Of a stretch of DNA of 37,892 bases, positions 31,135 through 37,892 are shown in pieces. The DNA is from JBQTIM01 sp052388135. GTDB taxonomy: Bacteria > Elusimicrobiota > Elusimicrobia > FEN-1173. Numbering within the stretch: position 1 is the stretch's first letter; each line of letters starts with the position of its first letter. The DNA is taken from contig JBQTIM010000100.1 in the NCBI GenBank assembly GCA_052388135.1, forward strand, positions 1 to 37,892, in the 5' to 3' direction. The position numbers and the translations under genes were made by a program. Under the pieces are notes generated by a model that saw nothing but the letters and a program-made list of their open reading frames with translations, had not been told where the DNA came from and did no database searches.

Positions 31135-33963
31135 ATGAACCCATTGGTTGAACTGCAAAAATTCGGTCAAAGCTTTTGGTACGACAACATCCGCCGCGGC
31201 CTCATCCAGTCCGGGGAGCTGAAGAAGATGATCGTGGAGGACGGCCTGCGCGGCGTCACGTCCAACCCCACCATTTTTGAAAAAGCCATATCCGCCAGCA
31301 CCGATTACGACGACGCCATCCGCGAGCTGGTGGCCAAAAAGAAATCCGTGCCCGACATTTTCGACGCCCTGTCCGTGAAGGACATCCAAATGGCGTCCGA
31401 CCTCTTCCGCCCCCTCTACGACGAGACCGGCGGCGCCGACGGCTTCGTGTCCATCGAGGTCGCCCCCCAATACGGCCGCGACACCGAAAAAACCGTCTCC
31501 GAGGCCCGCCGCCTCTGGAAGCTCGTCAACCGCCCGAACCTCATGGTGAAGATCCCCGCCACCAAGGAAGGCCTGCCCGCCATCGAGAAATGCCTGGCCG
31601 AGGGGATCAACATCAACATCACCCTCATTTTTTCCATCGAGCGCTACGAGCAGGTCATGGACGCCTACATTTCAGCGCTGGAAAAGCGCGCCAAGGACGG
31701 CGAGCCCGTGGACCGCGTGGCCTCCGTGGCCAGCTTCTTCGTCAGCCGCATCGACTCCTCCGTGGACAAGCTCCTTCAGGACCGCATCCAATCCTCGCAA
31801 AACCCCAAGGAGAAGGACCTCCTGCTCGAGCTGCTGGGGAAGATCGCCGTCGCGAACGCCAAGATGGCCTACCAGGCCTACAAGAAGATTTTCACCAGCC
31901 CCCGTTTCGAAACCCTGCGCAAGAAGGGCGCCCGCGTCCAACGTCCGCTCTGGGCCAGCACGGGCACGAAGAACCCCAACTATTCCGACGTGCTTTACAT
32001 CGAGGAGCTCATCGGGACCGACACCGTCAACACCATGCCGCCGGCCACCATTTCGGCCTTCCGCGACCACGGCAAGCCCCGGGCCTCCCTGGAGGAAAAT
32101 CTGCCGGCGGCCCGCGAGGCCCTGGAGAAGCTCAAAGGGACCGGCATCGATTTAAAAAAGATCACCGTCCAGCTGGAGCAGGAGGGCCTGAAGTCCTTCT
32201 CCGATTCTTTCGAAAAGCTCATGCAGTGCCTCACGGCCAAGAAGGAGATGCTCTTGGCCGGCCAATTGGCGCGCCAGTCCCTGAGGCTCGGCCGTCACGA
32301 GGCCGCCGTCAAGTCCGCCTTGGAAAAGTTGGAAAAAGAGAAGGCGGCCGAGCGGCTGTGGTCCCGGGACGCCTCCCTTTGGAAGGGCGACGCCGCCGCC
32401 ATCCGCAACCGGCTGGGCTGGCTGGACGCGCCCGCCGCCATGTCCGAGCACGCCGCCAGCCTCACCGCTTTCGCGGCCGACCTCCGCAAGGCCGGCTTCA
32501 GCCACGCCGTGCTTTTGGGCATGGGCGGCTCCAGCCTCTGCGCCGAAGTTTTGAAGCAGACCTTCGGCCGGCAAAAGGACGGCCTGGCCCTCCACGTCCT
32601 CGACACCACCGATCCCGGCTGGGTCCTTTCGGTCGAGAAGTCCGTGGACCTGCCGCGCACGCTGTTCCTGGTTTCCAGCAAGTCCGGCGGCACCATCGAG
32701 GTCTTGTCCCTGTTCCGTTACTTTTACGCCAAAATGCAGGCCGTCAAAAAGGACAAGGCGGGGGAAAACTTCGCCGCCATCACCGACCCCGGAACGGTTT
32801 TGGAAAAGCTGGCCCACGAGAAGCGCTTCCGCAAGGTCTTCTCGTCTCCGGCCGATGTGGGCGGCCGCTACTCGGCCCTCACCTATTTCGGCCTGGTGCC
32901 GGCGGCCCTTCTGGGTTTGGACGTCCGCGCCCTGCTGGACCGCGCCGACCGCATGGCCACCGGCTGCGCCTCCTGCGTGCCCGCGCGGGACAATCCCGGC
33001 GTGGAGTTGGGCGCCGCCCTCGGGGCACTGGCCGCCGCCGGCCGCGACAAGCTTACGTTTTTCCTTTCGCCGGAAATTGCCTCCCTGGGCCTTTGGCTCG
33101 AGCAGCTCATCGCCGAGAGCACCGGCAAGGAAGGCAAGGGCATCGTGCCCGTGGACGGCGAGGAGCCGGCCGGCCCGGAAGCCTACGGCGCCGACCGCGT
33201 CTTCGCGCACCTCAAACTCTCGTCCTCGGCCGACGCCGGACTGGAGGAGAAATTGCGGGCTTTGGAGGAGGCCGGCCACCCTGTCATCCAGATCGTGCTC
33301 AACGACGCCTACGACCTCGCCCAGGAATTTTTCCGCTGGGAAACGGCCACGGCCGTGGCCGGAGCCGTCCTGGGCGTGAACCCCTTCGACGAGCCCAACG
33401 TGGCGGAAAGCAAGGCCAACACCGCCAAGGTTCTGGAGCAATTCGCGGCCGACGGCCGCCTGCCGCAACAGCCGCCCCTGGGGCAAGAGGACGGCCTCGC
33501 CGTCTGGGCAGCGGAAGGCACAGGCAAATCGCCCGCGGACATTCTGCGCGCCCACGCCGCGCAGGCCCGGCCCGGGGGATACGTCGCCTTTCTCGCTTAC
33601 GCCAATCCCACGCCCGCCTTTCAGAAGGCCTTGCAGCGGCTTCGCCATAGGGTCCGCGCCCAAACCCGCGCCGCCACCACGGTGGGCTACGGCCCGCGCT
33701 TCCTGCATTCCACCGGCCAGCTTCACAAGGGCGGGTCCTCCCAGGGCGTTTTCGTGCAGATCACCGTGGACGACAAGGACGACCTCCCCATTCCCGAGGC
33801 CCGCTACGGCTTCTCCGTCCTGAAGCAGGCCCAGGCCGCCGGCGACTTTCAGGCCCTGCGCGAGCGCGACCGGCCCGTCGTCCGCCTGCACCTGTCCGGC
33901 GATCCCGTTCAGGGCTTGGAAAAACTTGCCCAGTCTTTGGAAAAAGCGAAGGCCTCGGCCTAG
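31135..33963 (+). CDS. tal-pgi: Bifunctional transaldolase / glucose-6-phosphate isomerase fusion
   Basis: This 942-residue protein joins two enzymes. Residues 1 to about 365 are a transaldolase of the long type: GVTSNPTIFEKAI near the start, a Schiff-base Lys about 139 in MVKIPATKEG, and RPLWASTGTKNPNYSD. After a short helical linker, residues of about 385-942 are a glucose-6-phosphate isomerase with the sugar-phosphate-binding MGGSSLCAEV (about 463), VSSKSGGTIE and a C-terminal HSTGQLHKGG. The first half transfers dihydroxyacetone units in the pentose phosphate pathway; the second interconverts glucose-6-phosphate and fructose-6-phosphate. Such fusions are known in several bacteria. The start at 31135 has AGGGAG at 31122-31127. 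The fusion links the tkt step to the substrate of zwf in the same cluster. Confidence 0.94.
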   Translation: MNPLVELQKFGQSFWYDNIRRGLIQSGELKKMIVEDGLRGVTSNPTIFEKAISASTDYDDAIRELVAKKKSVPDIFDALSVKDIQMASDLFRPLYDETGGADGFVSIEVAPQYGRDTEKTVSEARRLWKLVNRPNLMVKIPATKEGLPAIEKCLAEGININITLIFSIERYEQVMDAYISALEKRAKDGEPVDRVASVASFFVSRIDSSVDKLLQDRIQSSQNPKEKDLLLELLGKIAVANAKMAYQAYKKIFTSPRFETLRKKGARVQRPLWASTGTKNPNYSDVLYIEELIGTDTVNTMPPATISAFRDHGKPRASLEENLPAAREALEKLKGTGIDLKKITVQLEQEGLKSFSDSFEKLMQCLTAKKEMLLAGQLARQSLRLGRHEAAVKSALEKLEKEKAAERLWSRDASLWKGDAAAIRNRLGWLDAPAAMSEHAASLTAFAADLRKAGFSHAVLLGMGGSSLCAEVLKQTFGRQKDGLALHVLDTTDPGWVLSVEKSVDLPRTLFLVSSKSGGTIEVLSLFRYFYAKMQAVKKDKAGENFAAITDPGTVLEKLAHEKRFRKVFSSPADVGGRYSALTYFGLVPAALLGLDVRALLDRADRMATGCASCVPARDNPGVELGAALGALAAAGRDKLTFFLSPEIASLGLWLEQLIAESTGKEGKGIVPVDGEEPAGPEAYGADRVFAHLKLSSSADAGLEEKLRALEEAGHPVIQIVLNDAYDLAQEFFRWETATAVAGAVLGVNPFDEPNVAESKANTAKVLEQFAADGRLPQQPPLGQEDGLAVWAAEGTGKSPADILRAHAAQARPGGYVAFLAYANPTPAFQKALQRLRHRVRAQTRAATTVGYGPRFLHSTGQLHKGGSSQGVFVQITVDDKDDLPIPEARYGFSVLKQAQAAGDFQALRERDRPVVRLHLSGDPVQGLEKLAQSLEKAKASA

Positions 33964-34050
33964 AGCAAGCGGTTCGGCAGCGTTCGGATGATGAACACGC
34001 AGGCGTCCTCATCACTCCCGACTTCATCCCTCACTCCTGGAGCCAAAACA

Positions 34051-34956
34051 ATGGACATCGGTTTCGTCGGTCTCGGGCGCATGGGCGCCAACATGGTGGA
34101 GCGCCTCCTGCTGGGCAAGCACCGCGTCGTGGCCTACAATCGCACGGCGGAGAAAACCAAGGCCGTCATGGAAAAAGGCGCGGAAGGCGCCTTCTCGCTC
34201 CAGGAGCTCGTCTCCAAGCTGGCGGCGCCGCGCTCGGTCTGGCTCATGGTCCCCGCCGGCCAAACCACCCAGGACATGATCGACCAACTCACGCCCCTTC
34301 TTTCCAAGGGAGACCTGATCATCGACGGCGGAAATTCCCGCTACACCGACACCGTTCGCCGTCACGGCGAGCTCAAGGCCAAAGGGATCCATTTCATGGA
34401 CGCGGGAACCTCGGGCGGAATCTGGGGCCTGAAGGTGGGCTATTGCCTCATGACCGGCGGCGACCCGGAGGATTTTCGGCGCGTGGAGCCGGCCCTCAAA
34501 ACGCTGGCCCCCAACGCCGAGGGCTACCTGCATTGCGGCCCGGCCGGCGCCGGCCACTTCGTCAAGATGGTGCACAACGGCATCGAGTACGGCATGATGC
34601 AGGCCTACGCCGAGGGCTTTGAGATCCTGCGCGCGTCCCCTTACAAGTTCAAGAATTTGGAAAAAGTTTCGCACCTCTGGAACCAGGGCAGCGTCGTCCG
34701 CTCCTGGCTCCTGGAACTGGCCGAAGATGCGTTCAAGAAGGACCCCGACCTGGCCGGCATCCACGACTTCGTGGAGGATTCGGGCGAAGGCCGCTGGACC
34801 ATCCAGCAGGCCATCGATTCCGACGTGCCGGCGCCGGTGATCACCCTCTCCCTTTTCGCGCGCTTCGCCTCCCGCCAGCCCGAGTCCTTCGGCGGCAAGG
34901 TTCTGGCCGCGCTTCGGCGGGAATTCGGCGGACACGCCGTAAAGCCGAAGGCGTGA
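34051..34956 (+). CDS. gnd: 6-phosphogluconate dehydrogenase, decarboxylating (short form)
   Basis: This roughly 300-residue enzyme oxidises 6-phosphogluconate to ribulose-5-phosphate and CO2. ATG 34051 is chosen: GGAG at 34039-34042 is well placed and the protein then begins MDIGFVGLGRMG, the Rossmann glycine motif. An in-frame ATG at 33988 would add an unconserved 21-residue tail. Other motifs are IDGGNSRYTDT, DAGTSGGIWGL and GAGHFVKMVHNGIEYG with catalytic Lys about 172. It lacks the long C-terminal part of the ~470-residue E. coli type, so it belongs to the short (GndA/YqeC-like) class. The residues after the second strand (YNRT, about 29-32) resemble the NADP-binding pattern, whereas many short forms prefer NAD. 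The stop codon lies inside another GTGAATN heptad. Confidence 0.93.
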   Translation: MDIGFVGLGRMGANMVERLLLGKHRVVAYNRTAEKTKAVMEKGAEGAFSLQELVSKLAAPRSVWLMVPAGQTTQDMIDQLTPLLSKGDLIIDGGNSRYTDTVRRHGELKAKGIHFMDAGTSGGIWGLKVGYCLMTGGDPEDFRRVEPALKTLAPNAEGYLHCGPAGAGHFVKMVHNGIEYGMMQAYAEGFEILRASPYKFKNLEKVSHLWNQGSVVRSWLLELAEDAFKKDPDLAGIHDFVEDSGEGRWTIQQAIDSDVPAPVITLSLFARFASRQPESFGGKVLAALRREFGGHAVKPKA

Positions 34957-34981
34957 ATAAGTGAATCGTGAAGGGTGAATA
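34953..34981. repeat. GTGAATN heptad repeats after gnd
   Basis: Four heptads, GTGAATA, GTGAATC, GTGAAGG and GTGAATA, occur at 34953-34981 with one extra base after the first. The first contains the gnd stop codon, exactly as after tkt. All four are in the same orientation. The gap before gnd (about 34003-34038) holds degenerate complementary-looking units (TTCATCC, CTCACTC). Confidence 0.65.
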
Positions 34982-35000
34982 GGAACGGCAGCGGACAGCC

Positions 35001-36554
35001 ATGAGCCCGGTCAAGCTCGGCGTCATGCGCACGGAGTTCCAGGAAAAATTCTGCATGGAAAACCGGGCGGCGCCCTGCGGCATCGTCATCTTCGGCGCTT
35101 CGGGCGACCTGGCCGAGCGAAAACTGTTCCCGGCCCTCTTCAACCTGCGCCGGGCCGGCCTGCTGCCCGCGGATTTTTTCGTTCTGGGCCTGGGCCGCAC
35201 GCCCATGACCGACGAAAGCTTCCGGGGCCGCGTGCAGAACGCCCTGAAATCCCACGCCCGGGGCGCCGCCGCGCAGGCCGGCCCGCTCTCTCAGTTCCTG
35301 TCCGCGTTCCATTACATGACCATCCGGTATGACGAGGATGAGTCCTATCGCGCCCTCTCCGCGCGCCTGGAGGAACTGGACAAAGCCCACCGCACCCTCG
35401 GCAACCGGGTGTTCTATCTTTCCCTTCCGCCGGGCCTTTACGTCCCCGTGGTTCAGCGCCTGGGCGCGGCCGGCCTGGCCCGCCAATCGGGTGAAGCCCA
35501 GGGCTGGAGCCGTCTGGCCGTGGAGAAACCGTTCGGCCGCGACCTTTCCTCCGCCCAAACCCTGACGAAGGAAATCCTCAAAACGTTCCCCGAGAAGCAC
35601 ACCTACCGCATCGACCATTACCTGGGCAAAGAGACCGTTCAAAGCGTCCTGATTTTGCGCCTGGCGAACATCATGTTCGAGCCCATTTGGAACAACCGCT
35701 ACGTGGACCACGTGGAGATCACCGCCGCCGAGACTTTGGGCGTCGAGCACCGCGCCGGGTATTACGAGGAGGCCGGCGCCCTGCGGGACATGTTCCAGAA
35801 CCACCTCCTCCAGCTTCTGTGCATCACCGCCATGGAAGCGCCGGTCAACTTCGAGGCCAACCGGGTGCGCGACGAAAAATCGAAGGTGCTCCGGTCCATC
35901 CGCCCCTTCGACCCCGCCCGCATCCCGCGCCTGGCGGTGCGGGGCCAATACGGCCCCGGCGACATCGACGGCCATCCCGTGGCGGGATACCGCCAGGAAA
36001 AGGGCGTCGCGCCCGGCTCCAACACGGAAACCTACGCCGCCCTCAAGATGTTCGTGGACAACTGGCGCTGGCAAGGCGTCCCTTTTTACCTGCGTTCGGG
36101 CAAGCGCCTGGGGCGGCGCGTCACCGAGATCGCCGTCCACTTCAAGCGGGTGCCGCACCTCATCTTCCAGCCCCTGCGCCCCGAGGACCTGGAGCCCAAC
36201 GTGCTCGTCCTCCACCTCCAGCCCGAGGAAGGCATCTCGCTGCGCTTCGAGACGAAGCAGCCGGGCCCCAAGCTTTGCATGAGTTCCGTCACCATGAACT
36301 TCAATTACGAAACGTCCTTCGGCCAGCTACCGGAAGCCTACGAGCGCCTGTTCCTGGACTGCCTCTCCGGCGATCAAACCCTCTTCAACCGCTGCGACTG
36401 GGTGGAGCTGTCCTGGGCTTTGCTGGACCCCGTCCTGGAGCACTGGCGCAAAAACCCCGCCGCCGACTTTCCCAATTACGCCGCCGGAACCTGGGGGCCA
36501 GAGGCCGCCGATGAACTTTTAACCGAGCAGGGGCATTCCTGGAGGAACGCATGA
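35001..36554 (+). CDS. zwf: Glucose-6-phosphate 1-dehydrogenase
   Basis: This roughly 500-517-residue enzyme oxidises glucose-6-phosphate to 6-phosphogluconolactone, the entry to the oxidative pentose phosphate pathway. Motifs are IFGASGDLAERKL (Rossmann loop), EKPFGRDL, the active-site RIDHYLGKE (residues about 203-211) and RSGKRL in the C-terminal domain. The start is uncertain. ATG 35001 gives a short leader sequence whose end (FCMENRAAPC) looks like family N-termini but has only a distant AGGA. ATG 35055 (MENRAAPC) has AGGA at 35041-35044 and is equally possible. It overlaps pgl by four bases (ATGA), indicating coupled synthesis of two consecutive enzymes. Confidence 0.95.
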   Translation: MSPVKLGVMRTEFQEKFCMENRAAPCGIVIFGASGDLAERKLFPALFNLRRAGLLPADFFVLGLGRTPMTDESFRGRVQNALKSHARGAAAQAGPLSQFLSAFHYMTIRYDEDESYRALSARLEELDKAHRTLGNRVFYLSLPPGLYVPVVQRLGAAGLARQSGEAQGWSRLAVEKPFGRDLSSAQTLTKEILKTFPEKHTYRIDHYLGKETVQSVLILRLANIMFEPIWNNRYVDHVEITAAETLGVEHRAGYYEEAGALRDMFQNHLLQLLCITAMEAPVNFEANRVRDEKSKVLRSIRPFDPARIPRLAVRGQYGPGDIDGHPVAGYRQEKGVAPGSNTETYAALKMFVDNWRWQGVPFYLRSGKRLGRRVTEIAVHFKRVPHLIFQPLRPEDLEPNVLVLHLQPEEGISLRFETKQPGPKLCMSSVTMNFNYETSFGQLPEAYERLFLDCLSGDQTLFNRCDWVELSWALLDPVLEHWRKNPAADFPNYAAGTWGPEAADELLTEQGHSWRNA

Positions 36555-37300
36555 ACGACGCCGATGCCGCCGTCCACGTGGCCGACGACGAAGAAGCGCT
36601 GGCGGAAGAGACCGCCCGCGCTCTGCTGGAGGCCGCCGAGCAGGCCGCGGCCCGCAGCGGCCGCTTCACCATGACGCTGTCGGGGGGGAGGACGCCCGAG
36701 GCGCTCTACGCCCGCCTGGCCCGGGAACCCTACCGCGGCCGCATGCCGTGGGGAAAAGTCCACCTCTTCATGGGCGATGAAAGGTTCGTGCCCCCCGACC
36801 ACCCGGAAAGCAATTACCGCATGGTCCGCTCCGCCCTTTTGGAAAAGATTCCCATCCCCGCGGTGAACATCCATCCCATGCCCACGCAATGCGCCGGACC
36901 CGCCGAATGCGCCGCCGACTACGAGCGGTCCTTGAAAACGTTTTTCGGAGCGGCCGGGTTTCCCGTCTTCGACGTGGCCCTCATGGGCCTGGGGGAGGAC
37001 GGCCACACCGCGTCGCTGTTCCCCGGCACGCCGGCCCTGGAGGAAAAAACCCGCTGGGCCGTGGAAGTGTTTCCGCCTCTGCCGTCCCGTCCGCCCTGCG
37101 CCCGCGTCACGCTGACGTTTCCCGTGTTCAACAGCGCCCGGCGGATCATCTTCCTGGCCGCGGGAGCCGGCAAGGCCCGGATCCTCAAGGAGATTCGGCA
37201 GGGCCCGCCGGACCGCTACCCGGCCCAGAAGGTGCAACCCGTGGCCGGCCGCCTGGAATGGCGCGTGGACCGGGCCGCCTGGTCCGAGTCCCGTCCCTGA
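36551..37300 (+). CDS. pgl: 6-phosphogluconolactonase
   Basis: This 249-residue enzyme hydrolyses 6-phosphogluconolactone, the product of the preceding zwf gene. It is of the DevB/SOL type: MTLSGGRTPEALYARL near residue 37, MGDERFVPPDHPESNYRM near 73, and MGLGEDGHTASLFPG near 141, all intact and of normal length. GGAGGAA at 36541-36547 precedes the start, which overlaps the zwf stop. Together with zwf and gnd it completes the oxidative branch in this cluster. Confidence 0.95.
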   Translation: MNDADAAVHVADDEEALAEETARALLEAAEQAAARSGRFTMTLSGGRTPEALYARLAREPYRGRMPWGKVHLFMGDERFVPPDHPESNYRMVRSALLEKIPIPAVNIHPMPTQCAGPAECAADYERSLKTFFGAAGFPVFDVALMGLGEDGHTASLFPGTPALEEKTRWAVEVFPPLPSRPPCARVTLTFPVFNSARRIIFLAAGAGKARILKEIRQGPPDRYPAQKVQPVAGRLEWRVDRAAWSESRP

Positions 37301-37317
37301 GCCCCGCGATTTAAAAA

Positions 37318-37327
37318 TTGCTATCTT
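37318..37327 (+). promoter_or_regulatory. Possible extended -10 element upstream of tpiA
   Basis: TTGCTATCTT matches an extended -10 (TGnTATCTT) and shares its first six bases (TTGCTA) with TTGCTACAAT upstream of tkt. No good -35 is present. It may provide a separate promoter for tpiA in the 79-base gap after pgl, the only gap in this part without heptad repeats. Confidence 0.35.
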
Positions 37328-37379
37328 TGGTTTTCATGACGCCGCCGCCCGGCCGTCAAATACCCCGGAGGATATCCTG

Positions 37380-37892
37380 ATGTCTCGCCGCGCCCTGATG
37401 GCAGGGAATTGGAAAATGCACAAAACCATCGCCGAATCCGTCGCTCTGGCCGGACAATTGGCGGCCGCCCTGCGCTCCCTGCCGGATCGCGACGCCCTCA
37501 TCTGCCCGCCCTTCACGGCCCTCTCCGCCGTCTCCTCTTCGCTCAAGGGCTCGCCCGTTCTCTTGGGAGCCCAAAACATGAGCGAAAACCTTCAGGGCGC
37601 CTTCACCGGAGAAGTTTCCGGCGCGATGATCAAGGACGCCGGCTGCTCCTTCGTCATTTTGGGACACTCCGAGCGCCGGGAATACAACGGCGAATCCGAC
37701 GCCCTCGTCAACAAAAAATGCCGCGCCGCGCTGGACCAGGGGCTGGCGCCCATCGTTTGCGTGGGGGAGAAGCTGGAGGAGCGCGAGGGGGGAAAAACGT
37801 TCTCCGTCATCGAGACGCAGCTGTCGGGAAGCCTGGCGGGCCTGTCGCCGGCGCAGGCCGCCGCTCTGGTGGTGGCCTACGAGCCCGTGTGG
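37380..37892 (+). CDS. tpiA: Triosephosphate isomerase (3' end outside the window)
   Basis: The first 171 codons of the gene that interconverts glyceraldehyde-3-phosphate and dihydroxyacetone phosphate are present. GGAGG at 37367-37371 lies eight bases before ATG 37380. Motifs are MAGNWKMHKT with the catalytic Asn and Lys, LLGAQNMSE, the catalytic-His strand VILGHSERRE, and the last visible residues AYEPVW containing the catalytic Glu. The reading frame is still open at the window edge. It may be the next gene of the pentose phosphate operon or start a glycolytic one. Confidence 0.96.
   Translation, partial: MSRRALMAGNWKMHKTIAESVALAGQLAAALRSLPDRDALICPPFTALSAVSSSLKGSPVLLGAQNMSENLQGAFTGEVSGAMIKDAGCSFVILGHSERREYNGESDALVNKKCRAALDQGLAPIVCVGEKLEEREGGKTFSVIETQLSGSLAGLSPAQAAALVVAYEPVW

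Noticed and set aside
33988..34050. Upstream ATG for gnd
   Set aside because: It adds a Ser/Thr-rich tail not seen in the family. ATG 34051 has GGAG and starts directly with the Rossmann strand.

Overview
The window is high-GC bacterial DNA apart from one AT-rich block. It has two parts. Positions 1-21698 hold a very long surface/secretion operon, and positions 22010-37892 hold central carbon metabolism genes interrupted by two sensor kinases and a small membrane protein. Several features together suggest a Gram-negative lineage such as Elusimicrobiota or a neighbouring phylum: giant modular secreted proteins, a C-terminal sorting-like domain, a PorV/PorQ-type outer membrane protein, pyruvate phosphate dikinase, and a transaldolase/glucose-6-phosphate isomerase fusion. 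This placement is inferred from gene content only; no rRNA is present.

Region A (1-21698, all + strand). The first gene is the 3' end of a modular secreted protein (parallel beta-helix, Ig-like and fibronectin III domains). Next comes a block at about 2776-5735 that is clearly poorer in GC. It holds a small secreted protein with an HExxH motif, a secreted alpha-helical (HEAT-like) protein, and a second secreted alpha-helical protein broken by a frameshift. The block runs into the first ~185 codons of a 5194-residue protein. That giant has Ig-like domains, FlgD-like domains, carbohydrate-binding-like domains, a six-repeat PD40 propeller, about nineteen ~95-residue Ig-like repeats, a six-repeat NHL propeller and a C-terminal domain like the sorting domain of type IX secretion cargo. 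It overlaps by 4 bases (ATGA) with a PorV/PorQ-family outer membrane barrel gene, which is the shuttle type used for such cargo. The short gaps and overlaps suggest one operon.

Region B (21699-37892). A 311-base intergenic stretch carries a promoter for ppdK, which ends in a strong intrinsic terminator. A soluble GAF histidine kinase follows, with a near-consensus promoter placed so that its mRNA would be leaderless. A 78-residue Gly/Cys-rich membrane protein lies on the - strand. Facing away from it, a consensus promoter is followed 70 bases later by an intrinsic terminator (small RNA or attenuator), just before a membrane-bound Cache/HAMP histidine kinase. No response regulator is in the window.

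The last ~9 kb is a pentose-phosphate cluster: tkt, tal-pgi fusion, gnd (short form), zwf, pgl, then tpiA, which runs off the right edge. It covers glucose-6-phosphate oxidation and most of the non-oxidative branch (rpe and rpi are not seen), and links to triose phosphates. Heptad repeats of GTGAATN overlap the stop codons of tkt and gnd.
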